Of a stretch of DNA of 64,000 bases, positions 1 to 9,504 are shown one piece after another. The stretch comes from Mycobacterium sherrisii (GTDB lineage Bacteria > Actinomycetota > Actinomycetes > Mycobacteriales > Mycobacteriaceae): contig NZ_LQPT01000069.1 in NCBI RefSeq assembly GCF_002102355.1, positions 1 to 64,000 on the forward strand, given 5' to 3'. Position 1 is the first letter of the stretch. Every line of letters begins with the position of its first letter. The notes under the pieces are model-generated. The model saw only the letters and a list, made by a program, of their open reading frames with translations. It did no database searches and was not told where the DNA came from. Both the position numbers and the translations under genes were made by a program.

Positions 1-488
1 CCCCCGCCCGCCGCGGGCGCCGCGCTGGCCGCCACCCCGCCGGGCGCCGCGGCCGCCGCCGGTGCGGCCGCCGCCGCCGGAACCCCCGATGCCAGTGAAC
101 TCGCTTGTGCCGCAGCGCCGATCACCGGCTGCTGGGCGGTCAACGCGTGAGTCGCGGTGTGGGACGCGCCCAGCACGGGTTGCGCGGCCGCCTGCAGGGG
201 CGCGGCGTTGAGCACTTCGGTGTCGGCGTACTGCGTCGCGCCACCGCTCATCAGCTGCACGAATTGTTCGTGGAACAGCGCCGCCTGGGCGCTGATCGCC
301 TGATAGACCTGGGCATGCGCGCCGAACAATTGCGCGATGCTCGTCGACACCGCGTCCGCACCGGCGGCCTGGACAACTTGGGTGACACCAGCCGCTGCGG
401 AATTCGCGTAGTTGATCGCGGTGCCGATTTTCGCCAGGTCTGATGCCGCGGCCGCCACATACTCCGGCGTCGCATTCACGTACGACAT
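1..488 (-). CDS. PE family protein, C-terminus cut off by window edge
   Basis: Reading down from the ATG at 488, the protein starts MSYVNATPEYVAAAASDLAK and continues with the typical PE-domain pattern (FGAHAQVYQAISAQAALFHE, about residues 55-75). PE domains are about 100-residue helical hairpins that pair with PPE proteins and carry a type VII (ESX) secretion signal. After about residue 100 the sequence becomes Ala/Pro/Gly-rich linker and runs off the window at base 1, so total length is unknown. A good ribosome site (GGGAGG) lies about 7 bases upstream of the ATG. No PPE partner gene is in view. Seen: the PE domain. Inferred: cell-envelope or secreted location. Confidence 0.88.
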   Translation of the reverse strand, partial: MSYVNATPEYVAAAASDLAKIGTAINYANSAAAGVTQVVQAAGADAVSTSIAQLFGAHAQVYQAISAQAALFHEQFVQLMSGGATQYADTEVLNAAPLQAAAQPVLGASHTATHALTAQQPVIGAAAQASSLASGVPAAAAAPAAAAAPGGVAASAAPAAGG

Positions 489-623
489 CCGAACCTCCCG
501 GCCAAGCCCCGACGGTCAACTTCCCCGGCCGTCAATTTCAGACTGGACAAGCAGATCTTACCGGAATTTCGCAGATCAGGAATGCAGCTTCGACGTCGCT
601 TCGCCGCCACCGAATGCACAAGA

Positions 624-650
624 CCCGGACTGCCGAAGCGGCGGTCCGGG
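624..650 (-). terminator. Candidate terminator downstream of tuf
   Basis: An 11-base inverted repeat (CCCGGACTGCC / GGCGGTCCGGG, one wobble position) with a 5-base loop lies 29 bases past the tuf stop codon. On the minus strand it is followed by a T-containing stretch (TCTTGTG) rather than a clean U-tract. That is common for mycobacterial terminators. Confidence 0.5.
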
Positions 651-678
651 CCCTGTGTTGACTCTCGAGCCGGTGACC

Positions 679-1869
<1,191 letters not shown>

Positions 1870-2014
1870 TGTTGTGTCCTCCGACTGTGTTGGTGCTTCG
1901 TGAAAAGCAGTTTTGATGTTTTCAGCTGTGCCGCGGTAGTGACCGGGCCAGGTTACTCCCTGGCGTTTTACCGATCACCGCTTGGCTCGGTACGGGTGAG
2001 CCGGCGTTGACCGC

Positions 2015-4120
2015 TCACTCGCCCGTGGCCTTCGCAATGATCTCCTTCGACACGTTCGCCGGGACTTCGGCGTAGGAGTCGAACACCATGGAGTAGTTCG
2101 CCCGGCCTTGAGTCTTGGACCGAAGGTCGCCGACGTAGCCGAACATCTCCGACAGCGGCACGTGCGCCCGAACGACGCGCGCACCAGCCCGCTCCTCCAT
2201 GGCCTGAATCTGGCCACGGCGGGAGTTCAGGTCACCGATCACGTCACCCATGTAGTCCTCGGGTGTGGTCACTTCGACCGCCATGATCGGCTCGAGGATC
2301 ACCGGCTGGGCTTGCTGCGCAGCCTTTTTCAGCACCTGTGAACCTGCGATCTTGAACGCCATTTCCGAGGAGTCAACCTCGTGGTAGGCACCGTCGAGCA
2401 AGGTGACCTTCAGGTTCACCAGCGGGTAGCCGGCCAGCACGCCGTACTGCATGGCGTCCTGGGCGCCCGCGTCCACCGACGGGATGTACTCCCGGGGGAT
2501 GCGCCCACCGGTGACCTTGTTCTCGAACTCATAGGTTGCACCGTCCTCGCCGGTGAACGGCTCGAGGTTGATGATCACCTTCGCGAACTGACCCGAGCCA
2601 CCCGTCTGCTTCTTGTGGGTGAACTCGACGTTCTGCACGGACCGCTTGATGGTCTCCTTGTACGCCACCTGCGGCTTACCGACGTTGGCCTCGACCTTGA
2701 ACTCGCGACGCATGCGGTCCACCAGGATGTCCAGGTGCAGCTCGCCCATCCCGCCAATCACGGTCTGGCCGGTCTCGGAGTCAAGGTGCACCTTGAAGGT
2801 CGGGTCTTCCTCGGCGAGCTTCTGGATCGACAGCGACAGCTTCTCCTGGTCGCTCTTCGTCTTGGGCTCGATGGCCACCTCGATGACCGGGTCGGGGAAG
2901 GTCATGGACTCCAGCACGACCTGGTCGTTCGGGTCGCTCAGGGTGTCACCGGTGGTGGTGTCCTTCAGACCGATCACCGCGTAGATGTGACCCGCCGAGG
3001 CCGTCTCCACCGGGTTCTCCTTGTTGGAGTGCATCTGGAACAGCTTGCCCAGCCGCTCCTTCTTGCCCTTGGTGGCGTTGATCACCTGGCTGCCGGAGTC
3101 GACCTTGCCCGAGTAGACGCGGACATAGGTCAGCTTGCCGAAGAACGGGTGCGTGGCCACCTTGAAGGCCAGCGCCGAGAACGGCTCGTCGGTCGACGGC
3201 TTGCGGACAACCTCGACGTCCTCCTTGCCGGGCGCATGGCCGACGGCCGGCGGCACGTCCAGCGGCGAGGGCAGATAGTCGATGACCGCGTCCAGCATCG
3301 GCTGCACGCCCTTGTTCTTGAACGCGCTGCCGCACAGCACCGGGTAGGCCTCCGAGCTGATGGTCAGCTTGCGGATGGCGGCCTTGATCTCGGCAACCGT
3401 GAGCTCTTCGCCGCCGAGGTACTTGTCCAGCAACGCCTCGTCGGTCTCGGCGACGGCCTCGAGCAGCTTGGTGCGGTACTCCTCGGCCCGCTCTTGCAGG
3501 TCGGCGGGGATGTCGACCACGTCGTACTTCTCCCCGAGCTTGGCCTCGGCACTCCAGACCTTGGCCTTCATCTCGACCAGGTCGACGACGCCTTCGAAAT
3601 CACCCTCGGAGCCGACGGGCAGCTGAATCGGGATGACGTTGGCGCCCAACCGGTCTTCCATCGTCTTCACCGAGAAGTAGAAGTCGGCGCCGATCTTGTC
3701 CATCTTGTTGACGAAGCAGATGCGCGGGACGTCGTACTTGTCGGCCTGCCGCCACACCTGCTCGGACTGCGGCTCCACACCCTCCTTGCCGTCGAACACG
3801 GCAACGGCACCGTCGAGCACGCGCAGGCTGCGCTCCACCTCGACGGTGAAGTCGACGTGCCCGGGGGTGTCGATGATGTTGATCTGGTTGTCGTTCCAGA
3901 AGCAGGTGGTCGCGGCCGAGGTGATCGTGATACCCCGCTCCTGCTCCTGCTCCATCCAGTCCATGGTGGCGGCGCCGTCGTGCACCTCACCGATCTTGTA
4001 GCTGATACCGGTGTAGTAGAGAATGCGCTCCGTCGTCGTCGTCTTACCGGCGTCGATGTGCGCCATGATGCCGATGTTGCGGACCTTGGTCAGGTCGGTC
4101 AGCACGTCCTTCTGTGCCAC
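2015..4120 (-). CDS. fusA: Translation elongation factor EF-G
   Basis: EF-G is the GTPase that drives ribosomal translocation and, with RRF, ribosome recycling. The 701-residue product has the P-loop AHIDAGKT (residues 20-27), the switch element [13 protein letters not shown] and NKMD, and the usual domains II-V. It is the fusA1-type gene because it lies within the str operon, between rpsG and tuf. It starts with an ATG 73 bases after the rpsG stop codon. Length and context match M. tuberculosis FusA1, and I saw nothing unusual. Confidence 0.98.
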   Translation of the reverse strand: MAQKDVLTDLTKVRNIGIMAHIDAGKTTTTERILYYTGISYKIGEVHDGAATMDWMEQEQERGITITSAATTCFWNDNQINIIDTPGHVDFTVEVERSLRVLDGAVAVFDGKEGVEPQSEQVWRQADKYDVPRICFVNKMDKIGADFYFSVKTMEDRLGANVIPIQLPVGSEGDFEGVVDLVEMKAKVWSAEAKLGEKYDVVDIPADLQERAEEYRTKLLEAVAETDEALLDKYLGGEELTVAEIKAAIRKLTISSEAYPVLCGSAFKNKGVQPMLDAVIDYLPSPLDVPPAVGHAPGKEDVEVVRKPSTDEPFSALAFKVATHPFFGKLTYVRVYSGKVDSGSQVINATKGKKERLGKLFQMHSNKENPVETASAGHIYAVIGLKDTTTGDTLSDPNDQVVLESMTFPDPVIEVAIEPKTKSDQEKLSLSIQKLAEEDPTFKVHLDSETGQTVIGGMGELHLDILVDRMRREFKVEANVGKPQVAYKETIKRSVQNVEFTHKKQTGGSGQFAKVIINLEPFTGEDGATYEFENKVTGGRIPREYIPSVDAGAQDAMQYGVLAGYPLVNLKVTLLDGAYHEVDSSEMAFKIAGSQVLKKAAQQAQPVILEPIMAVEVTTPEDYMGDVIGDLNSRRGQIQAMEERAGARVVRAHVPLSEMFGYVGDLRSKTQGRANYSMVFDSYAEVPANVSKEIIAKATGE

Positions 4121-4193
4121 AGAAGTCTTCCCACTCTTTCGATTGCGTAGTTAGTTCGCTGTCAGTTTGCGTCCGGCACCAGCGCCGGAGCTC

Positions 4194-4664
4194 TCACCAG
4201 CGATAGTGCGCAAAGGCGCGGTTGGCCTCGGCCATCTTGTGGGTGTCTTCCCGCCGCTTGACGGAAGCCCCGAGGCCATTGCTGGCATCCAGGATCTCGT
4301 TCGCCAGCCGCTCGATCATCGTTTTCTCCCGGCGCTGCCGTGAGAAACTGACCAGCCAACGCAGCGCCAGCGTGGTGGACCGGTCCGGCCGCACCTCGAC
4401 GGGCACCTGGTAGGTCGCACCGCCGACGCGACGGCTGCGAACCTCTAGAGCTGGTTTGACGTTGTCCAATGCCCGCTTGAGCGTGATCACCGGATCGGTG
4501 CCGGTCTTGTCGCGGGCCTGTTCGAGCGCACCATAAACAATGCGTTCGGCCAGCGATTTCTTCCCCTGCAGCAGCACCTTGTTCACCAACTGGGTGACCA
4601 GCTGCGATCCGTAAACCGGGTCGTTGACCAGCGGGCGCTTCGGCGCGGGCCCCTTGCGCGGCAT
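4194..4664 (-). CDS. rpsG: 30S ribosomal protein S7
   Basis: S7 is a primary 16S rRNA-binding protein that organises the head of the 30S subunit near the tRNA exit site. The start was set at the ATG at 4664, giving 156 residues beginning [11 protein letters not shown], the standard bacterial S7 N-terminus. Longer upstream readings would only re-read rpsL in another frame. The ATG overlaps the rpsL TAA by one base (TAATG), so translational coupling is likely. The C-terminus ends AFAHYRW, typical of the family. Confidence 0.97.
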   Translation of the reverse strand: MPRKGPAPKRPLVNDPVYGSQLVTQLVNKVLLQGKKSLAERIVYGALEQARDKTGTDPVITLKRALDNVKPALEVRSRRVGGATYQVPVEVRPDRSTTLALRWLVSFSRQRREKTMIERLANEILDASNGLGASVKRREDTHKMAEANRAFAHYRW

Positions 4665-5038
4665 TAGCTCTTCTCCTTCTTGGCGCCGTAACGGCTGCGA
4701 GCCTGCTTGCGGTTCTTGACGCCCTGGGTGTCGAGCGAACCGCGGATGATCTTGTACCGCACACCGGGCAGGTCCTTCACACGACCACCGCGCACCAACA
4801 CCATCGAGTGCTCCTGCAGGTTGTGGCCCTCGCCCGGGATGTAGGCGGTGACCTCGACCTGGCTCGTCAGCTTCACACGCGCGACCTTCCGAAGCGCCGA
4901 GTTCGGCTTCTTCGGCGTGGTGGTGTACACGCGGGTGCACACGCCACGACGCTGCGGGCTGCCCTTCAGGGCCGCGGTCTTGACCTTGGCGACCTTGTCG
5001 CGGCGACCCTTGCGGACCAGCTGCTGAATGGTTGGCAT
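4664..5038 (-). CDS. rpsL: 30S ribosomal protein S12
   Basis: S12 lies at the decoding centre and controls tRNA selection accuracy. The 124-residue protein has the family motifs [13 protein letters not shown] and GGRVKDLPG. The two positions where streptomycin-resistance mutations arise, Lys43 and Lys88, are both lysine, so this allele is the drug-sensitive form. It is the first gene of the str operon and overlaps rpsG by one base. A promoter candidate lies about 200 bases upstream, which leaves a long untranslated leader. Confidence 0.98.
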
Positions 5039-5238
5039 CTACCGGCTTTCTGTGTTCTGGGTCTTCTTAAGTCTCTGTACTGCAGTTATCCCCGGCCTTG
5101 GAGAACCTGACGTACCCCGCGGCCGGGCGTGTCGCACGCGCTCAGCACCGGATAAATCCGATGCGTGGTGGACATACGAATTAGCCCGGCATTCACTCCC
5201 TTACGTCAGGCGCCGTAAGCCGCCAGGCACGAGCTACC

Positions 5239-5268
5239 ACAATACCCGCCGCCGGTCTGGCAGGTCAA
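5239..5268 (-). promoter_or_regulatory. Candidate SigA promoter of the rpsL operon
   Basis: On the minus strand, TTGACC (5263-5268) and TATTGT (5239-5244) are 18 bases apart, a near-consensus housekeeping promoter. Transcription would start near 5232, giving a leader of about 194 bases before rpsL. The rest of the 313-base gap between rpsL and the TetR gene (5039-5351) shows no other gene. Confidence 0.6.
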
Positions 5269-5351
5269 AGCGAGTCTGGGACCCCGCCAACAGCCGGAAC
5301 ACCGCCCGTCCGTACGACCGTTCTTCCGACGTTCTTCCGAGCCGATCCGCG

Positions 5352-5990
5352 TTACGGCCCGGCCTGTGCACTTCGCCGGTCCAACCCCGTCGCCAGCCGC
5401 AACACCATATCGGTGAACAACGCATCGGTGTCGATGTCGTCCATCACGCCCGTCATTTCCAGCAGGACGAACCCGTGTAAGGCGGACCAGAACTCGAGCG
5501 CGGCGTAGAAGGCCTCCTCGCCGTCGAGACCGTAGGAGGACAGCACCGCGATCACCGGGGCGGCCGCGGCGCGGGTGGCCGCGGTGTATTCGGGGTCGTC
5601 GCCGCCCAGCGGCATCCGGGTGAACGCCGAGTACCGCCCGGGATGGTGGTGCGCGTAACTGCGGTAAGCGCCGGCCATGACCAGCACCGCGTCGTCGCGG
5701 GAGCGCCCCTCCCCGACCCGGTTGAGCATCGTGATGATGTCATCGATGACGCGGACCCGCACGGCGCGACGCAGGTCTTCCAGGCTGTCAACGTGATTGT
5801 AGAGCGAGGGCCCCTTGGTGCCCAGCTGCGTGGCGAGCGCATTGATGGTCAGCGAGTCCCAGCCTTCGCGGTCCAGGAACGTCAGTGCTCCGTCGACGAT
5901 GCCGTCGCGGCTCAGCCTGGCCGGCCGGGATGGGGACCTCCCCGCCCTCGGACGCCCACCCACCGCCGGTGGTTCCGGGTGGACTGCCAT
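5352..5990 (-). CDS. TetR family transcriptional regulator (Rv0681-like)
   Basis: This is a DNA-binding repressor with an N-terminal helix-turn-helix (about residues 30-75, containing TINALATQLGTKGPSLYNHV) and a C-terminal ligand domain of the WHG type found in many mycobacterial TetR proteins. I chose the ATG at 5990 (212 residues), which has an AAGGG ribosome site 8 bases upstream. An upstream TTG at 6026 would add 12 residues but lies inside the palindrome at 6023-6043. The ligand is unknown. It is divergent from the DUF3060 gene at 6187, so it may control itself and that gene. Confidence 0.9.
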   Translation of the reverse strand: MAVHPEPPAVGGRPRAGRSPSRPARLSRDGIVDGALTFLDREGWDSLTINALATQLGTKGPSLYNHVDSLEDLRRAVRVRVIDDIITMLNRVGEGRSRDDAVLVMAGAYRSYAHHHPGRYSAFTRMPLGGDDPEYTAATRAAAAPVIAVLSSYGLDGEEAFYAALEFWSALHGFVLLEMTGVMDDIDTDALFTDMVLRLATGLDRRSAQAGP

Positions 5991-6022
5991 GGCGACGCCC
6001 TTCGACGCGGTGATGAGGGAAA

Positions 6023-6043
6023 TCAACTAATGACTCTAGTTGA
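6023..6043. promoter_or_regulatory. Palindromic operator candidate for the adjacent TetR protein
   Basis: The site is a perfect 7-base inverted repeat, TCAACTA and TAGTTGA, separated by 7 bases. It lies in the divergent spacer, 32 bases upstream of the TetR start codon. Size and position fit a TetR-family autoregulatory site. That is inference from sequence alone. Confidence 0.55.
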
Positions 6044-6186
6044 CGGAGCCGCTGATGGACGCCAACGGATCCGGGAGCGGCCGCGGTGGACCGCGGTTAC
6101 CCCGGGCCAAATTATTTGCCATCGCGCCGGCGAATACACGTAGGCTCAGTCCAGCACACACCCGCAGACGCGAAGGGGGCCTCGCG

Positions 6187-6561
6187 GTGCACTGGAGAAC
6201 CGCTGCCGGGTCGCTCGCAACCTGTGTCATCGCGATCATCGCCGCGATCGCCGCGCCCCCGACCGCGCGGGCCAAGAACGGCGATACCCACATCATCGGC
6301 GAGGGCAGCGAGCAAACCATCGACTGCAACGACGGGACGCTGTACGTCAACGGCACCCGCAATTCCGTCAACGCGTTGGGCAACTGCTGGGCGGTGACGG
6401 TCATGGGGTCGGGCAACACTGTCATCGCCGACTCGGTTACGCACGACATCACCGTCTACGGCTACGACCAGACCGTCTTCTTTCACAACGGATCGCCGAT
6501 CCTCTGGGACCGCGGTCGCGAACTGGGAATGACCAACCGGCTGCAGCAGGTACCCGCCTGA
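6187..6561 (+). CDS. DUF3060 domain protein with N-terminal signal or anchor (Rv0680c-like)
   Basis: Short conserved mycobacterial protein of 124 residues. It has a hydrophobic N-terminal segment (about residues 8-24) ending near an Ala-x-Ala site, followed by a DUF3060 region with repeated short beta motifs such as GTRNSVNALGN and GSGNTVIAD. I set the start at the GTG at 6187, with AAGGGGG about 8 bases upstream. An ATG at 6040 would begin inside the palindromic operator. It is probably exported or membrane-attached. The next gene encodes a related DUF3060 lipoprotein 29 bases on, so the two likely form an operon. Molecular function is unknown. Confidence 0.82.
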   Translation: MHWRTAAGSLATCVIAIIAAIAAPPTARAKNGDTHIIGEGSEQTIDCNDGTLYVNGTRNSVNALGNCWAVTVMGSGNTVIADSVTHDITVYGYDQTVFFHNGSPILWDRGRELGMTNRLQQVPA

Positions 6562-6590
6562 CCTGTAGCCGCCGCACCGAGGAGGGGAAC

Positions 6591-7076
6591 ATGCGCGTCC
6601 ACGTCAGCGACCGTTCGATCAGGCTTGCGGCCCTCGGCCTGGCGCCGGCTCTCGCGGTCGCCGTGCTGGCCGGCTGCAGTTCGACCGCCAACCCGCCCGG
6701 CGGCCCCAGCACGACGAGCAGCTCCACCACCACGACGACGACCGGCGCTGCCGTCACGACAACCGGGCCGAGCAGCGAATCCACCACGGCCTCAGTCGAA
6801 ATCGGCAACACCCTGAACTACGGCTCGATGGGCACCACGGCCACGCTCGACTGCGCCGCCGGCAAGTCGCTGAACGTGGCCGGTTCCAACAACACGCTGA
6901 CGGTCACCGGCACCTGCGCGACCGTGAGCGTCGGCGGGGCGAACAACAAGATCACCATCGACAAGGTGGACACCCGGATCAGCGTGCTGGGCCTGGACAA
7001 CACCATCACCTACAAGGACGGCGATCCCAAGGTCGACAACCTCGGGTCCGGCAACACCATCAGCAAGGGCAGCTGA
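6591..7076 (+). CDS. Threonine-rich DUF3060 lipoprotein (Rv0679c-like)
   Basis: The 161-residue protein begins with a positively charged start, a hydrophobic stretch and a clear lipobox, AVLAGC, with the lipidated Cys near residue 29. A Ser/Thr-rich linker (about 40-65) follows, probably a cell-wall spacer and possibly glycosylated. The C-terminal DUF3060 domain contains repeated GxxNTxT motifs (GSNNTLTVTG, GLDNTITYKDG) that suggest a small beta-solenoid. The ribosome site GAGGAGGGG lies just before the ATG. In M. tuberculosis the orthologue adjoins Rv0678-mmpS5-mmpL5, which is missing here. The gene ends exactly where the convergent echA5 gene ends. Confidence 0.88.
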   Translation: MRVHVSDRSIRLAALGLAPALAVAVLAGCSSTANPPGGPSTTSSSTTTTTTGAAVTTTGPSSESTTASVEIGNTLNYGSMGTTATLDCAAGKSLNVAGSNNTLTVTGTCATVSVGGANNKITIDKVDTRISVLGLDNTITYKDGDPKVDNLGSGNTISKGS

Positions 7077-7844
7077 CTACGTCGCCGACGCGCCATGCCG
7101 GCCGGCACCGGCGGCGAAGCGCCCGGCACCCTCGTTGGCTTCCGCCGCGACCTTGGCGATGCTGGCGAACTCTTGATCGATCGCCGCGGACTCGGGCAAT
7201 CCCCACTGATGCAGCGCCGACAGCCGATCAGCCCGCAGACACTGCTGTGGAAGCGCGGCCAGCTCGGCGGCCAGCTGTTCGGCCGCTTGTCGCGCTTGCC
7301 CTTTCGGGACAACCCGATTGGCCAATCCCATGGCCAGGGCTTCGTCGGCCTTGACCGCCCGGCCGGTGAGGATCAGGTCCAACGCCCTGCTCTGACCGAT
7401 CAGCCGTGGCAGCCGCACGGTGCCACCGTCGATCAGCGGCACCCCCCAGCGTCGGCAGAACACGCCAAATACGGCGTCCTCCTCGGCCACCCGTAGGTCG
7501 CACCAGATGGCCAACTCCAGACCGCCCGCGACGGCGTAACCGCTCACCGCGGCGATCACCGGCTTGGACAACACCATCCGCGACGGTCCCATCGGACCCG
7601 GCCCGGTCCGGTGCACCGCGTTAGCCTGCGGCGTGCCGAAGGCCTTCAAATCTGCTCCCGCGCAGAAGGTTCCGCCCTCGCCCCACAGCACCGCCACCGA
7701 CGCGGAATCGTCGCGCTCGAACTCCGCGAAGGCCGCGTACAGCGCGATCGCGGTCGGCCCGTTGACCGCGTTGCGCGCCTCGGGCCGGTTCAGGATCACC
7801 GTCGTCACCGGGCCATCGCGCTCTACCCGCACCGCATCACTCAT
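7077..7844 (-). CDS. echA5: Enoyl-CoA hydratase/isomerase family protein (EchA5-like)
   Basis: Crotonase-fold enzyme of 255 residues, expected to hydrate or isomerise acyl-CoA double bonds in fatty acid or sterol breakdown. It has the CoA-binding and oxyanion-hole motifs FCAGADLKAFG and VIAAVSGYAVAGGLELA. The start is the ATG at 7844 with TGGAGG upstream; it overlaps the preceding stop codon by four bases (ATGA), implying coupled translation. It is the last gene of the fadE8-echA4-paaX-like-echA5 operon. Its stop abuts the convergent DUF3060 gene with no spacer. Confidence 0.92.
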   Translation of the reverse strand: MSDAVRVERDGPVTTVILNRPEARNAVNGPTAIALYAAFAEFERDDSASVAVLWGEGGTFCAGADLKAFGTPQANAVHRTGPGPMGPSRMVLSKPVIAAVSGYAVAGGLELAIWCDLRVAEEDAVFGVFCRRWGVPLIDGGTVRLPRLIGQSRALDLILTGRAVKADEALAMGLANRVVPKGQARQAAEQLAAELAALPQQCLRADRLSALHQWGLPESAAIDQEFASIAKVAAEANEGAGRFAAGAGRHGASAT

Positions 7845-8563
7845 GTTGCCTCCAGGAGTTGAGTTGTGTCGCGTCGCTCGAGCAGTTCGGTCGCGAAGTC
7901 GTGGTAGACGGCGCGCAGTGGCGCGCCCGGCCAGTCGTCGGGCAGCAGTTCGGCCGGCAGCATCGGATCGGTCAGCAGGTGACGCACGATCGCGGCGGCC
8001 ACCACGAAACGCCCCGGAACGTCGGTGGTGTCGGCCATCTCGTCCAGCAGCCGGCGACCGTCCGCCGCCCAGCCGGGCAGGTCCCATAGCTGGGCGGCGA
8101 GCTGCTCGGGGGCGGCGTCGCGCGCGCTGAGCACCCGGACCCGGTCGGCGACGTCGGGTTCGAGGTCGAGATCGAGGTTGTCGGGCCGCATCCACACGCC
8201 CTCGCGTAGTTCTCCGAAACGCTTGCGGTGCATACTGTTTCGCTGTGCGGCGCGGGTTCGGGCGTCGGTGCCCACGCTGGTGACGATCACGACGTGCCAG
8301 TCCCCGCGCCACGGCCGCGTCCGGGGCCGCATCGCCTCGTCCTGGCGGCGCTGACGCGCCAGCAGCCGATCGGAGAGGCGGTAGCCGTCGGCCGAGCGGA
8401 TCAGGTCACCGGCACCGACCATGCGGGTCAGCGCAACCCGCAGCGTGCTCTCCTTGATGCCGAAATCGGCCGTCAGCCTGATCAAGTCACTCGCGGTCGC
8501 CCATGCCGGGTGCGCGCCCAGCAGGACGCTGAGCACCACCGAGCGTGCCGTTAGGTTGGCCAT
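7841..8563 (-). CDS. PaaX-like transcriptional regulator (Rv0674-like)
   Basis: The 240-residue protein has a winged-helix N-terminus (TARSVVLSVLLGAHPAW, then IKESTLRVALTRMVGAGDL, about residues 5-55) of the PaaX type. In other bacteria PaaX represses phenylacetate degradation and responds to phenylacetyl-CoA. The ATG at 8563 is two bases after the echA4 stop codon, and its own stop overlaps the echA5 ATG. Sitting inside an acyl-CoA catabolic operon, it is a good candidate for its local repressor with an acyl-CoA ligand. That role is inference. Confidence 0.85.
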   Translation of the reverse strand: MANLTARSVVLSVLLGAHPAWATASDLIRLTADFGIKESTLRVALTRMVGAGDLIRSADGYRLSDRLLARQRRQDEAMRPRTRPWRGDWHVVIVTSVGTDARTRAAQRNSMHRKRFGELREGVWMRPDNLDLDLEPDVADRVRVLSARDAAPEQLAAQLWDLPGWAADGRRLLDEMADTTDVPGRFVVAAAIVRHLLTDPMLPAELLPDDWPGAPLRAVYHDFATELLERRDTTQLLEAT

Positions 8564-8565
8564 GG

Positions 8566-9504
8566 CTACACCCCGGAGGCACGTCGGCCGTAATCGCCGA
8601 ACGGCTCGTCGCGGTGGCGCACCGCCTCGCGGAAGCCGTGTTCGACCGAGTCGGCGACGAAGTCGTGCCCCTCCGGCGTATGCCGGGCGATACCGTCGAA
8701 CACCGTGCTGACCATCCGGCTGCTGGCCACACCCTGTTGCAGCAGAGCGGAATTCAGCGCGAGCTTCACCATGATCAGCTGGTTGACCGGCACCGCGGCA
8801 ATCCGCTCCACCAGCCGTTCGGTGCGCTCGTCGAGATCCTCGGGATCGGGCGCCTCGACGGCCAGGCCCCATTCGGCGGCCTGTGCGCCGGTGATGGAGT
8901 CACCGGTGAACAGCAGGCGTTTGGCGCGCTGGTCGCCGAGCCGATGCGCCCACAGGCCGGCGGCCGGGACACCCCACACCCGGGTGGGCGGGTAACCGAT
9001 CTTGGCGTCGGCGGCGGCTATCACCTGGTCGGCATGCAACGCGATGTCGGTGCCCCCGGCGACGCAGTATCCGTGGATCTTGACCACCGTGGGCTTGTCC
9101 GCGTGCATCAGGCTAGAAAACCCACGTACGAAACGGCTCATCATCTGGTAGTCGATCATCGGATCCCACGGCTGGTTCGGCAGATGGTTGACCGCCTGGG
9201 TTTTCCCGTCCAGCACGGTGCCGGCGTAGGCGCCGGTTCCACCCGCCGAGCCGGTGCCGTCGGCGTAGGCGGACAGATCGAAGCCGGCGCAAAACCCTTC
9301 GCCACGACCGGAAACCAGGATGACGTGCACGCCGGGATCGAGGTCGGCCCGCTCCACGAGTGCGGAGAGCTCCAGCGGAGTGTCCGCGACGATCGCGTTG
9401 CCCTTCTCCGGCCGGTTGAAGGTGATCCGTGCAACCCGGCCGGTGACCTCGTAGGTCATCGTCTTGAGGTTGTCGAAGTCGACCGGCCTGATTGAGTAGG
9501 TCAT
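8566..9504 (-). CDS. echA4: Enoyl-CoA hydratase/isomerase family protein (EchA4-like)
   Basis: Crotonase-family protein of 312 residues, with the oxyanion-hole segments FCAGFDLSAYADG and VVKIHGYCVAGGTDIA. It is longer than average because of a C-terminal extension that includes HTPEGHDFVADSVEHGF. The ATG at 9504 overlaps the fadE8 stop codon (ATGA). It probably works on the same substrate chain as FadE8, taking the alpha,beta-unsaturated acyl-CoA produced by dehydrogenation. The exact substrate cannot be read from sequence. Confidence 0.92.
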   Translation of the reverse strand: MTYSIRPVDFDNLKTMTYEVTGRVARITFNRPEKGNAIVADTPLELSALVERADLDPGVHVILVSGRGEGFCAGFDLSAYADGTGSAGGTGAYAGTVLDGKTQAVNHLPNQPWDPMIDYQMMSRFVRGFSSLMHADKPTVVKIHGYCVAGGTDIALHADQVIAAADAKIGYPPTRVWGVPAAGLWAHRLGDQRAKRLLFTGDSITGAQAAEWGLAVEAPDPEDLDERTERLVERIAAVPVNQLIMVKLALNSALLQQGVASSRMVSTVFDGIARHTPEGHDFVADSVEHGFREAVRHRDEPFGDYGRRASGV

